Part shown: positions 48,157 to 59,713 of the stretch, piece by piece
Layout of the letters: each line of letters begins with the position of its first letter
Position numbering within the stretch: the stretch's first letter is position 1
Source of the DNA: Epiperipatus broadwayi
Taxonomy: Eukaryota > Onychophora > Udeonychophora > Euonychophora > Peripatidae
DNA: 64,000 nt
Direction: 5' to 3'
Assembly (NCBI GenBank): GCA_028023455.1
Contig: JAQFVV010006208.1
Span: 11,676,984-11,740,983, forward strand
Position numbers and translations under genes: made by a program
The notes under the pieces: generated by a model
The model's database searches: none
The model's input: the letters and a program-made list of their open reading frames with translations, nothing else
What the model was told of the DNA's origin: nothing

Positions 48157-48477
48157 AACAGGCAAAAACTCTCCATATACTAGTGCCACCTTGTGCTTTT
48201 GTAGTGAAGTAGAGATAAAAGGTGGCTGCTGGAGGGTTGCATTAGATCCTAAGATCTAGGTGCAGTGCTCTCAGATCCAAGGCTCCTCACTGATGAAGGC
48301 CACAAGCCAGAAACTAGTCTGGGGATATTGGATGAGTAGGCACTAGATAGGGATTTTATGCACAAGCCTTCTGGCATCCATTGATTACTCTGGTTAGCAC
48401 AAGGTGGCACTACTATATGGAGAGTTTTTGCCTGTTTACTAACAGTTATGTGCTAGCATGAGATGGTGATCATGCGA
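48157..48477. mobile_element. Family D retroposon with 16 bp duplication and ribozyme
   Basis: TACTAATATCTTATTA flanks perfectly at 48141-48156 and 48478-48493. The left end, AACAGGCAAAAACTCTCC, recurs inverted at about 48397-48439, so ~40 bp internal-terminal arms bracket the body, with a ~38 bp extension beyond the right arm. A hammerhead core lies in the body. There is no ORF. The duplication length indicates a retroposon. Confidence 0.8.
48284..48325 (+). ncRNA. Type I hammerhead ribozyme motif (family D)
   Basis: Stem I TCCTCA, core CTGATGA, stem II GGC/GCC with loop CACAA (A-A at its base), GAAA, palindromic stem III ACTAGT, cleavage after GTC, then TGGGGA closing stem I with six pairs including one wobble. 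GTC is the canonical cleavage triplet. Confidence 0.75.
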
Positions 48478-48574
48478 TACTAATATCTTATTAATATTAT
48501 CGACTAATAATTCTTATTTAGAAATTAATCTCAACTTATTAACTCTTTTCAATAAAGTATATAATTCTTAAACA

Positions 48575-49075
48575 CTCATTGTCTTTGAGTTTGGTTGAAA
48601 AGGTACCACTAAGCAAGCTTTGGCAAAACACTGCCAGAATAAGTGTTGAATAAAAATATGCAGTACAGGTATGCTTATATAATATGTAAATGAGGCCAAA
48701 TATGCAGATTAGCTTATTAGATATTAACCATGAATGTCTCACGAGTCATAATTTTCTCCCTCCAGTGTTAGAATGGTTTGGTCAGTGAGAGACGATAGGA
48801 AAAGAAAGTACAAAGAGGTTTGGACAATTGCTAAGGAACCACATTCCATCAACAAAAAGGATTTATGTGTTCCATTGTCTGGAAAATAAAATATCTAATT
48901 GCCTTATTTGCATATTGGGCCTTATTTACATATTATATAAGTGTACCTGTACTGCATAATTTTATTCAGTTCTATGATTCTGGAAGTGTTTTGTGGAAAG
49001 CTAACTCATTGCTATTAATTGGTTTATATTCTCAATTGGTTACCTTTTCAACCAAACTTGGAAGTCAATGATTGG
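48575..49075. repeat. Inverted repeat around 48.8 kb
   Basis: Left 48575-48735 and right 48880-49075 share, inverted, TACTGCATA, TTATTCA, AGTGTTTTG and ACCTTTTCAACCAAACT. The interior (48740-48870) has a short frame without recognisable features. Confidence 0.65.
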
Positions 49076-49254
49076 TTAATAATTATTTAGAAATTATTCC
49101 ATTTTATTTAATCATCTCTCCAATTTATATCTTTTCCTTTTCCAATATTCAAAAATAATTAAATCTATAGAATAAATTAATATTAATCTTTCTTCTTTTT
49201 TGCATATATCTTTTAACAAGATTATTTATCGCACCAATCAAATTCTATAAGTCT

Positions 49255-49440
49255 AGATCTAGTGTCTGAACCTACCCTGACACCTCTTTGAGGAGTGCAT
49301 GAAACCATGGTCAGGGGTTTGGGGGAGGGGGTTCCTGACAGAGATATTTTAAATGCTTTCTCTGGCTAAGCATTTATCACAAAGCTTATTGAGGAATTGG
49401 CAATCCTCATTGTTTATAACTTACAAGCTTAAGAGAATAG
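49255..49440 (-). repeat. Diverged family B fragment
   Basis: Resembles family B in order (CTAGTGTCTGAA, then the GAAACCATGGTC-like block, then ATATTTTAAATGC and AAGCTTATTGA) but too diverged to score the ribozyme core. Confidence 0.45.
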
Positions 49441-50547
49441 GGTCATGTGATCTATGACTCTTAGTTTGACTATTCTATAAGTCTAACTTGTTTAAATCCA
49501 TAAAGCTTAATTGCTTCTAAGATTAAACTTATTATTTTTAAATCCCCCACTGGATTAGACCTTTTTCTAAAGCAGAATTTTCTAAACTTTTTTATTAAAA
49601 ACATTTACATTAAAGTTGTGTTTACACATCCACAAAATAAACTATCCCCAACAAATGAATGTAATACTCATATAAATATACCAAAGCAAACTGTAAATTA
49701 TATTTAAAGAAAGATAAAAAAAAAAGTCATTTCTAATGGGATCAAAATATATATAAAAAATCAAAATATAAATTGCATTAGGTTTAATATTTTTTCATAA
49801 ATTGCTTGCTCACACATTGTGGAACTCAGTTTGAAAAATTTAGTTCTAAAAAACCATAACTGTTGAAAAACATCTGGTCATTTCTCTCTTTTCTTCCAAG
49901 GCGTAAGCTTGTGGTTAAGACCTGTAGAGGTCCCTATCTTTGCATTTTCAAGCACGCATGATTTGAGGTTTATTGCCTTAGTAAATATTACTTAATCATG
50001 AATTAAATTTGAAAACTCGTTAAATTTTTTCATTTTTTTCCTTTCACGGATATTAGTACTTGAAGTGAAAATTAATCAATTTCCTGCACTTTGTCTGATT
50101 ATATATTAATTATTATTTTTATAACACCATCGTTCATTATTACACAACTTTTGTCTATCTAATTCAACACTTTTTATTAATTAGATAAATTAATTATTTC
50201 TATCAACACAAATTATTCTGCTGTTTCAATAGATGTGTTCTCTATTGTTAACTTGCTTCAAGTGTTTTATTTCAGAAAATATGCTTTTCTACTCAGGTGC
50301 ACAACAGCTATATAACAAAAATAGATAAAAAATAAGAATAAACATAATAAATTAAAGCTGAGTGTCATTTGGGAATAAAATTAGTAAAATGGATTTAATA
50401 AATATTGTTAAAAATTTCACAACTGTAAAAGCTAAAAAAAAAAAAGTACTATTTTAACTTTATTGGTCATAATCAGATTTTTTTTTATCTTTTCCAAACT
50501 GTTTTTAGAGTGCAGTACCATAGAACTATTAATTTTTATCTTTTTAA

Positions 50548-50841
50548 TGTTTGTAAATGAGACATTTATTTTATATAGCGCGATGTTTATGAATTATAAT
50601 AAACTAAAGATCAGCTTTCCAAGCTTAAGATTTGCCCATACTTAAGCATTTGGGTTGAAAGAATAGGTGGATTCATTCTATTCTTTTGCAAAGACTTTAT
50701 CTTGTGTTGGAAGTGAAAGTATTCATTTATTATTAAGATTCATAAAGCGCATGTGAATTAGCTTGAAAAGCTGATCTTTAGTTTATTACAATTCATAAAC
50801 ATCACACTATATAAAATAAATGTCTCATTTACATATGTTTA
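50548..50841. repeat. Palindrome enclosing a 180 bp MITE-like unit
   Basis: Outer arms TGTAAATGAGACATTTATTT and inverse; inner ends ACTAAAGATCAGCTTTCC and inverse near 50765-50785. The unit 50624-50779 is copied downstream. Confidence 0.75.
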
Positions 50842-50958
50842 GTTTCATTTAAAAATGACGTATCATAAATTCTAGAAAATTTCATTGGCGTCATTCATTC
50901 AGACATAGTAAAAAGTAATTTAAAGTGATCGGTTTATCTTCATCCTTTCATTTCCAGT

Positions 50959-51118
50959 GCTTAAGATTTGCCCATACTTAAGCGTTTGGGTTGAAAGAAT
51001 AGGTGGATTCATTCTATTCTTTTGCAAAGACTTTATCTTGTGTTGGAAGTGAAAGTATTCATTTATTATTAAGATTCATAAAGCACATATGAATTAGCTT
51101 GAAAAGCTGATCTTTAGT
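50959..51118. repeat. Second, near-identical copy of 50624-50783
   Basis: Same orientation, starts GCTTAAGATTTGCCCATACT and ends AGCTGATCTTTAGTTA; only three or so differences over ~157 bp. Confidence 0.85.
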
Positions 51119-51456
51119 TATTAATGTTTGAAAAATTACAAAGAAATTGAAAACCATATACATATTTACGTTATTAAGCTGGTTCTATTTTTTTTAAAAA
51201 TTACATCTAATTAACATGTATTTTACTAAAAATAAAGAGCTCAAATAATTTGCCTAAATTCTCAAATAATGTAACCATGCCACTATTCCCACTCAAGGTA
51301 TTATTCTTTTATATTTTAAATTATATCAAGCTTATCTTTATCTTCTATTTCATTTCATTCTTCTTTTAGTCAACATATGTCAATTTGTTTGTTAATCTTC
51401 CCATAAATAATCTTACCTATTACAATATTTGTATTTTTCAATCTTCTATTATTTCA

Positions 51457-51726
51457 ACTTTATCTTTCTTATTGCATTGCCAATATTAATATCATCTATG
51501 TTCTTGATTACTTTTTACAATGCTTTTTTACAATCCACAATTGACAGTTTCGATCACACCAGCAATCTTCTTCAGAACTTCTACTTATATTTCCAAATCC
51601 TAATGCTACGATTTGGAAATATAAGTACAAGTTCTGAAGAAGAGTGCTGGTGCAATCGAAACTGTTAATTGTGAGTTGTAAAAAAGCATTGTAAAAAAGT
51701 AAAAAAGAACACAGATGATATTAATA
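51457..51726. repeat. Foldback with 13 bp duplication
   Basis: Arms 51481-51598 and 51608-51726 are nearly perfect inverses (TTTGGAAATATAAGTA near the apex). TTCTATTATTTCA occurs at 51444-51456 and 51727-51739. Confidence 0.75.
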
Positions 51727-52077
51727 TTCTATTATTTCATTAAGGCTTTGTCTGTTCTTTTATTTTTTATATAATCTATGTCATATCTTTCTTTAAATTT
51801 CAGTTATATATTACTACCTTTTACTTATTTGTCTCCATTAATGTTTATTTATTTTGCTATTATTTACATTTATTCTTTTATTCAACTAATTTAATTCTTT
51901 TTTATTTGTGTATATTTAATTTATTAAATAGTTTATTTTTTGCTTCAGAACTTAAAATGATCTGTACTCTTAAAATTTACTTTCAATTCTAGAAGATTGT
52001 GAAATGAATCAGTTAAATTTAAAACATTCACATGATATTGTTGAAGTTGTCGATTTAATTCTTTTCTGATTTATATT

Positions 52078-52497
52078 GAAATAAATAGATGTATATTTTA
52101 TGCAGATTTCATGTAGCCATATGAAGGAAAGGGCTAGCTTGATATATTGCATGTTAAGTTAGAGTTATTGAAATTGTAAGATTGATTAAATGTTGTAACA
52201 AAGAGGATTTCAAGCGTTGGTGGTCGAATGGTCAGCACAGCTGCCTTACAAGCAGTTGCTCCGAGTTTGAAATAGATATCTATTTTATGTAGATTTCATG
52301 TAGCCATATGAAGGAAAGGGCTAGCTTGATATATTTCATGTTAAGTTAGTTATTGAAATAGTAAGACTGATTAAATGTTGTAGCAAATAGGGTTTCAAGC
52401 GTTAGTGGCCGAGTGGTCAGCACAGCCGCCTTACAAGAAGTTGTCCCGGGTTTACGAGTTCGCTTCCCAGTTGATGCTTTGACACATGAAAAAAAAT
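52078..52497 (+). repeat. Tandem duplication carrying two SINE copies
   Basis: Unit 52078-52268 is repeated at 52269-52453 (shared AGATTTCATGTAGCCATATG and AAGGAAAGGGCTAGCTTG). Each unit ends inside a tRNA-SINE: the first (52214-52268) is cut in its T arm, the second (52399-52476) is whole with A tail. The duplication therefore occurred after SINE insertion. Confidence 0.85.
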
Positions 52498-53164
52498 AAT
52501 AGGATTTTATTTGTCAACATTATATTTTATAAATGCATATATGTTTATATGCATACATATACAAAATTTTATATAAAAAATTAACTTCTTTAGTTTTGAA
52601 GGAAAAATGATTTTTTTTTTATGTAGAAAGTTTTTTTTTTTTAAAAAAAATCAGTATTGTTCTTTTTATTAAACTGGTTCAAAAAAGTTTCTGGAAATTT
52701 ATATTAAGTTAAAATAATTCCAAAAGATAAAATGAAGAAATTTAGAATAAAGATTAACATTATATGAATTAAAAGAAAAAATAAATGCAGGAATCCTTTG
52801 ATTAGTTTAATTTCAATGTTGATTAATTGAACTCACGAAAAATTGAAGCAAACTTTATTGCATCTATTTAATTACCAGTTTCAAGAAAAATGGATAAATT
52901 TTGATATGATAATTATCTTGTAATGCAGAATTTTAATTAGTTTTACTGTAACTATTGACTTATATTGTAGCCCTTTTGATACAAATAATTTTTATTTGTT
53001 GCAATGTTGTCTCTATTATTAGATTCTCTTCCTGAAGACAAGTCCTTAACTAATTAAACAGAAGTGCGTAATATAGTATAGAATTTATTAACTGCTATAC
53101 TAATAATGAGAGCTAATAAAATGTGGAGAGATAGAAAGATGGATAACAGTCAATAAAAATTAAA

Positions 53165-53525
53165 GTCATATATCACACGACCTAATCTTTTTTTAAGCTT
53201 GTAAATAAAAAATAATGAGCTGTGCTAATTGCTCTAACAAGCTTATTGATAAATGCCAGCAAGAAAAAGCATTTTAAAAACCTCCATCTAGAAACCACAC
53301 CCTTAACCTCAGACCAATGGTTTCATACTTTGGCACTCCTCAGTGAGGCAGTAGGATTGTTTCAGACACTAGATCTAAAAATACTAACCTAAAGTCAGCA
53401 TTTATCCAAAAGTTATCTATTGAGTGAAAAATCTGAAATTTTCAGACACCTATATGTCTTCAAACCCAGCTATCCAACTCAAATATCTATATGGAGCTGA
53501 GAGATCTTCAACCAAACCATATATT
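53165..53525 (-). repeat. Family B single copy
   Basis: Contains the family order of AAGCTTATTGATAAATGCC, the ribozyme block, CAGACACTAGATC and CTATCCAACTCAAATATC. Listed ribozyme at 53307-53348 is complete. Confidence 0.75.
53307..53348 (-). ncRNA. Type I hammerhead ribozyme motif (family B)
   Basis: Minus strand: CCTCA, CTGAGGA, weak stem II GTGC/GTAT, GAAA, stem III ACCA/TGGT, cleavage after GTC, TGAGG closing stem I by five perfect pairs. Core fits CTGANGA with N as G. Confidence 0.75.
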
Positions 53526-53914
53526 AATAATAATGAGAGCTAATAAAACGTGGAGAGATAGAAAGATGGATAACAGATCTGAAAAAAAGAGTTTGAAAAT
53601 ATTTTCATATAAGAAATGAACAGATCATTAGGCATAACATATTTTATAATAGTAAGAAAAATTCTTTAATGTTAGAGGACAAGCACATTGGAGATACGAA
53701 AATATATTTGTAAATGGAATAATTTGGGGAATTTATTTTGTAAACAATGCAAAAAAATGTTGAAAATGTTAATCATTTATTATTAGAAAATGAAATAATG
53801 GTTTTATAGAAAAAGAAGTACAAATTAATTGAATATCCAGAAACTGGATTTTTGGCTTTGAGCATTGGATAATTATAAAGATAACTTTAAAATAAAAGGT
53901 GTTGTATGATGATA

Positions 53915-54470
53915 TCAGCACATGGAAAATTCAACACCAACAGTTCTTAACCAATCAAAAACTGCCTCCTCTAAATTATGTAGACCAAAGAGGTCAACAG
54001 GGTTGGCAAATTGGATAATCCTTGTAAATATGTACCCTGGTTTGTGATCTTCTGCACTCTGTATTCTATAAATCCCTACTTGTGCAATGTATAACCACAT
54101 CTACCCTGGCCCATTTTGATTCTGTTAATCTTCGGCCAGAGTTTTCTTGGAAGGTAGAAACCAGGTACTCAGAGAAGAATCAACTACTAGAGTGTCATTA
54201 TTTATGTTGGAGTTATTCCAGTAATGAATCTTCATGATGTTGATATCCAATGTGAATGGCAGCTGAGAATTACCAGTAAGCCAGAAAGTCTGCCTTGATT
54301 TTAGTCCGAGCTTTGGGGACTGATCAAAATGAGATTGGTCAGATGCTTTGGGTAGCCCAAAAAGCTTGTTGAATTCATTGATAGTTGCCAACTTGCGTCT
54401 AAGGTTAGCTGGAGGGAATATTTGAGTGCATAAAGGTAGGGTCGTGGAAATAGGATATAAAATATAGTAA
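53915..54470 (-). pseudogene. Degraded unidentified coding region
   Basis: One minus-strand frame stays open from about 54470 to 53915 except for TAA at 54125-54127 and TAG at 54101-54103, both one transition from Gln codons. The product would be ~185 residues including LPLCTQIFPPANLRRKL, INEFNKLFGLPKASDQ, WFLPSKKTLAED and NPVDLFGLHNLEEAVFDWL. Composition and continuity look protein-like and the patch is less AT-rich than its surroundings. I recognise no domain; it could be an element-encoded protein or a host exon relic. Confidence 0.35.
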
Positions 54471-55531
54471 ATGTAAAAAATTTAGAGGTTAAAAAATGAC
54501 AAAAGAAGATATATGATGACTGATAGGTTTTTTAAAGATTTGTTCATTCAGAGATTTTGGACTTTAATAAAGATGTCATGTTTGATCACGCTGCATAATC
54601 AAATAAAGATTTTTGACCATCATCAGTAGCATTTCTCAGCATTTATCACTTACTGTTAGAACTGTAAAGTTTAATGCAAGCATATTTCATTTCTTTTAAA
54701 AATTATAAATACTGTATGTGAAATATTGGAAAAAAACAACAACTATAGACTATAGTAATAAACAACGCATTTCACCATACTGCATAAGATTTTAATGATT
54801 TTTAAAATAGCATTAAATGTACAGAATTAAATTTGGCAAAATACAGTATGAATTAATAACATTAAAAATTTTAAAAACATCACTACATTGAATCTCAAAA
54901 TTGAATCATGATATTATCCTATGTACTATAGCAAGTTACTCAAATAAAAATTATTTCAAACATTTGGTAATATATATTTATAAAAAAATGTTAATCTTTT
55001 TGATTTCATTATTTTTACATACACTAAAAAGAAGTTTATGGAATAGAGACAAGATAGTATCAGTGTAATATGCTCAGACATGGGATTCAAACCTGGACTA
55101 AATAATACATGAAAAATTGTTAAGGTTTAGAAATTTTCTTTCCAGTAGTCAGCTTGTAATTAATCTTGGCTAAGCCACCCAATGTTGATCAGTTAATAGG
55201 TATCTACATATTCTTCGCTAGAAAGAAAAAAATGGTAAAAATGTTGAAACCCTTATCGGTAGAGGCAATTAGCAAGCTTGGGTAATGCCCGCTCCATGGC
55301 TTCTTCATAGAATAGGCATCAAAAGATATATTTGCCCTTTAAGTAAATTATTTATTTAAAGACCGTCTACCTTTTTATTTTTATCTATATGCATTAAAAA
55401 TCGTTTATGAATAAACTACTTAATAAATGAAAAAACTAAAATAGTATAACAGTATTCAACTATTCCTACAACCCTTTAGTAATTTTAAAATATTTAAAAA
55501 TAACTTTCTTTGCAAGGAAAGCATACTGTAT

Positions 55532-55652
55532 ATCATTACCATTATTTTTTTATATGTCAAAGTGTCGGCTGGGAGTGAACCCGGGACAACTGCTTGGAAG
55601 GCAGCTATGCTAACCACTAGGCCACCAATGCTTGACATCATTACCATTATTT
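55532..55652 (-). mobile_element. Mini-SINE with perfect 16 bp duplication
   Basis: tRNA part 55562-55631 (minus): GCATTGGTGGCCTAGTGG, TCC at the anticodon position, B-box-like GGTTCACTCCC, then TTGACATAT and A tail. ATCATTACCATTATTT is duplicated at 55532-55547 and 55637-55652. Confidence 0.9.
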
Positions 55653-56621
55653 GCATCCATTTATGAAGAAATATAGCTATTCTAACTCCAGAGGAGAAAA
55701 ATATCATAAAGATAATCAAAAAACAAAAAATAAAAATAAAAAGGATAAAAGCACAATCGCTGTGTAATAGATACAAACCGCCATTTTTAAACGTTAGCTT
55801 AAGAAAAGGTTATTCAATGCTAATTTCTTTATACTTACTGAGCATGCTTTCAGCCATTGAATCCAGAATTATAGCACTCATGAACTGGAGGATATGGTAT
55901 ATCAGTTATTTAAATTACAGATTTAAATGTTCCACTTTTTAGACAGTGGGATGCAATTGATTGTATGGGAACTGTTAAAAATAAACCATGCCTCTATTAT
56001 CCTTCACATTCCATCATTATGTTCAGAATAAATGATATTCACCTTTAATGGGTCAAAAGAGTGGCCAAACTCTTGCTCATGCTCTCAAAAGATCGATTTA
56101 TATATTTTTGTATGCTTGTATACATACTTGTGCAATTCTAATCGCTACATTCGCCCAAGATTCTCCATGATATATATTACAAATAGTGTAAGAAGAGAAC
56201 AAAAAAATATGGGAATCACTAAGTATGACATTAAAAAATGAAATGTGGGTGCACAAAAACCAAATTCTATTTTCACATTACAGAGATGACTGATTGAATG
56301 AGAGGCACGACTCCTATGTATATATATATATATAAAGATATAATTGCAAAGAAATAAAGTCATATATCACATGACCTATTTTAACAAGCTTGTATTACAA
56401 ATGTTATCTAATGAGTTTGCCAATAGCTCTTAACAAGCTTTTCAGAATATCCCCAACCCCAGACCGGTTTCTGCTTTTGGTTTCCTCATTGCAAGCATTA
56501 GACTTAAAATACCGGGCCAGGCCCAGCACTTTATCTAATGGTTAATTATTAAATAAAAAATCTGAATTTTTCAGACATCCATATGTCTTCAAATTCAGCT
56601 ATCTAACCTAAATAGCCATAT

Positions 56622-56812
56622 GGGACTGAACTAAGTTCAGATACCCAATATATTAACAGTTTTAGCAATATAACTTAAATATCCATATGGGACTGAACTA
56701 AGTTCAGATACCCAATATATTAACAGCTTTAGCAATATAACTTAAATAGCCATATGGGACTGAACTAAGTTCAGATACCCAACATATTAACAGCTTTAGC
56801 AATATAAAATCA
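56622..56812. repeat. 67 bp tandem repeat, three units
   Basis: Units start at 56622, 56689 and 56756 with GGGACTGAACTAAGTTCAGA; a local expansion inside a family B copy. ACTGAACTAAGTTCAG-type words are themselves near-palindromic. Confidence 0.9.
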
Positions 56813-56951
56813 CCAAAACCTTCATAGCAAAAAATATAATTGCAAAGAAATCAAGTCATATTTTACTTGACCTAATTTAACAAGCTTGTATATAAATGTT
56901 ATCTAATAAGCTTTCTAATAGCTCTTAACAAGCTTTTCAGAATATCCCCAA

Positions 56952-56990
56952 CACCAGACCAGTTTCTGCTTCTGGCTTCCTCAGTGAGGT
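56952..56990 (-). ncRNA. Hammerhead-like motif (family B)
   Basis: Minus: ACCTCA, CTGAGGA, AGCCAGAAGCA, GAAA, ACTGGT, C, TGGTG. Core complete, stem II only two or three pairs, stem I three good pairs; weaker than 53307. Confidence 0.55.
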
Positions 56991-57788
56991 GCTAGGATAT
57001 TCAAGCATTAGATTTAAAATACCAGGACGAGCCCAGCACTTTATTTAATGGTTAATTATTAAATAGAAAATCTGAAAATTTTCAGACATCCATGGCTAAA
57101 GCTATTAATATATGGTGTATCTAAACTTAGTTTAGTTCCATATGGTTATTTAAGTCAGATAGCTGGATTTGAAGAAATATTTTCAGATAAAGTGCTGGGC
57201 TTAGTCTGGTATTTTAAATCTAATGCTTGAGGATCCTAGAACCTCACAGAGGAAGCCAGAAGCAGAAACCAGTCTGGGATTGAGGATATTCTGAAAAGCT
57301 TATTAAGAGCTATTGGCAAGCTCATTAGATAACGTATATAAGGATGTACATTCAATTTAACTTCAACCATTGGGACTTCAGTGTATTCTACGTATTTTAA
57401 TTATTTCTCAGTAAATAATGATATTTTATTTTTTAAAAAAACCGTTTAATCTTTTAATTATCTCATCTTGAACACTTTAAAATTTCTAATCGTTTTCATT
57501 TAGATTACACTTTTGTCTTGCTTCATTTCAAAGGCTTCTAAACGCATTTCCTGCACATGTTTCACTTCAGACATATCCAGTCTAAACAAAATACATGCTT
57601 TTTTTTCTTTTGTCAATTTTAATCATATTTGCTAATATGTAAATTTTTTTTATTAAAAAACTTTATCTTTTTTTATTATTACATATATATTTAAATAACT
57701 AAACGGATGATAACCAACTATTACTAATCTAATATAGAATAATAACAATTGATACCATAGTAGCAACTGTTTCTATGTCTAATTTGTT

Positions 57789-58130
57789 ATCATCATCATT
57801 ATTTTCGATTTATTATCACTCCATTACAGAATAAAGTTATTTCTAATCAATATCTTTTCTACATCACTCAAGAAACTTTCTTATCCATCTCTTGGAATTT
57901 CACTTGAAACTTCATCTTTTAGCAATATGGATAACTCAGCTCTATTTCAGTCTGTTAATTCTTTTCAGCTGGTTTTCTCTCTTATTCTACTTCATCTCTC
58001 AATACATTGATAGGTAGATTGATATCTCCACATTGCTCTTCTGTTAATTCTCCAAATCTCAGACCTCTACATAAGCAGTAGTAAAATGTTTTCCTGAAGG
58101 TTCGTGATGATGGTATTTTAGCTGTATTTA
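57789..58130 (-). mobile_element. RTE-like LINE 3' end, decayed
   Basis: Carries the inverse of the CATCATCATTATTTTCGATT tail and the CTCTTGGAATTTCACTTGAA region corresponding to WIPRDC in better copies. Confidence 0.6.
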
Positions 58131-58142
58131 TATAGTGGAAAA

Positions 58143-59279
58143 AATTAACTTTATTTAAATATTCCAAATATATTCAACTGTTAGTAATAGTACACAGGTT
58201 AGTATATGCACAACATTTTGAGAGATATTCTCTCTTCTTCAGTTGTTGATGGCCTGGCCAGTGAGTGTATTAGAATGGGAGTCGAACTTGAATCCTTAGA
58301 CCCTAACCAACAGCCATCCTGCCAAAGGCAACAGCCAGTAAAAATGTCATATACTTATCTATGAATTTCCCCCTGATTTCTCTACTTTTTCCTAAGAGCA
58401 AAGTTGATTAATGATTTCCACACATTATGTAGTTACATTAGGTTGATTTATAGCAGGGGTGGGCAAATAGAGGCCTGGGGGCCACATGTGGCCCACTAGG
58501 CCCCGAGCCAAAGCAATTGCCCACTCCTGGGATTATTCACTATTGTCATGTGAGCAGCTTCTTTGAATTTTCTTCTTTGTACCTTTTACCCCCTAACCAA
58601 TCTTTTTTGTATTTTCCCAATTTTACATAGTTTCATTAGTAAGTACATGTTCTGCTACCTTGGACAATCTGTTTTCTCTCTTCTAATCATCAATTTGTGC
58701 TCTTGTAATCACTTTTCAAGGGGGTGCCTTCCTCTCACCAATATACCTTCTTCCACATTCACAAGATATTACATAGATACAGTTTTTGCTTTTCAGCATT
58801 TCAAGTTTAGGCTTTGTATCTAAGATAGCAGACCCATGTCTGTACCAATGAACATATGTTCAATTGGGAAAATACAAAAATATTGGCTAGCATGGAAAAA
58901 GTACAAAGAATCTGCTCACATGACAACCTAGTGTGACTATACATAATGTATGGAAACCAGTAATCAACTTTGCTCTTAAGAAAAAGTGAAGAAATCAGGA
59001 GGGACCTCATAGATAAGAATATGAAATTTCTACTGAAAAATGCTTTTGGCAGCATGGCTCAAATGGTTAGAGTGTTACCTTAAAATTCAATATTCAAAAA
59101 TCTAAGGGTTCAGGTTCAATTCCCAAGCTAGTACTTTCACTGGTCAGGACAGCAACACCTGATAAAGAGGGAAGAATAATACTTCTCAAAACATTGTGCA
59201 TATACTAACATGCGTGCTGTTACTAACAGATGAATGTATTTGGATTACTTAAATAAAGTTAAATTTTTCTAAAGACATG
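58143..59279. mobile_element. Penelope-like element, head-to-head inverted pair
   Basis: Minus copy 58800-58143 and plus copy about 58850-59279 share the endonuclease C-terminal part and 3' region in inverted orientation. The minus frame at about 58780-58600 reads YVISCECGRRYIGE followed by KVAEHVLTNE, matching the GIY-YIG nuclease pattern of Penelope elements (YV..C.CG..YIG, AEH), with stops. After the coding relic both arms have a tRNA-like block (59048-59125 plus; 58323-58245 minus) with GGTTCAATTCCC-type B box, then a CTGATAA/CTGAAGA, GAG-CTC stem, AAAA block resembling a decayed hammerhead. Inverted 5'-truncated pairs are typical of Penelope insertions. Confidence 0.7.
58454..58529. mobile_element. 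Tiny hAT-like element (76 bp)
   Basis: Inverted ends CAGGGGTGGGCAA and CAGGAGTGGGCAA around GC-rich GGGGGCCACATGTGGCCC, the look of hAT termini. It interrupts the Penelope minus arm. No clean 8 bp duplication is visible. Confidence 0.6.
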
Positions 59280-59324
59280 ATGGAAATATCCAATATATAA
59301 ATACAACTAGTAAAATACATCTAT

Positions 59325-59680
59325 TAATATTGTTCTTTTCAAACACATAGGCATATTTCCTTTTACTACTAGGTTATTTTTACTAAAAACACTCCATATA
59401 AGTTTAATTCTATAATTAATTTAATCTGCTATGTTTCCACCAGTATTAATAATCAATCTAAGATATATGTTATTATAATTCATGATTGTCAATTTTTTAT
59501 TTGTTTTTTTCTGTAAAGACCATGGAACATTATTTGAATTTTTTTTTAAACATTTATCTTTAGTCCTACCTTTTTGATTTTATCTGATAATTCTTGCAAC
59601 AATTCCTGAAGCTCTGAAGCACCGTTTGCAATCGAATCCACATCATCTTAAATATCTTGATGACACAAGCAATTTCCATA
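59325..59680 (-). pseudogene. RTE-like LINE RT fragment
   Basis: Minus strand reads DVDSIANGASELQELLQELS then VGLKIN, aligned with ISELQELSYENGLKIN at 30490-30640. The active site is decayed. Confidence 0.65.
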
Positions 59681-59713
59681 TATTTTTATTTCCTATTTAT
59701 AAAGAATATTAAC

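Larger units (their letters stand above)
56345..57350. repeat. Cluster of three family B copies
   Basis: Two minus-oriented copies (about 56360-56820 and 56840-57100) and one plus copy (about 57110-57350), the last two forming a foldback. Ribozyme blocks: near 56455-56495 decayed; 56952-56990 (minus) core intact; 57242-57279 (plus) CAGAGGA with T4 to A. Confidence 0.75.

Noticed and set aside
55456-55776. 106-codon minus frame
   Set aside because: Its middle is a SINE read in frame (GGLVVSIAAFQAVVPG); ends are AT-rich.
59048-59125. Independent tRNA gene
   Set aside because: B-box is good but acceptor strands do not pair; it is part of the Penelope-associated 3' region present in inverted copy at 58245-58323.
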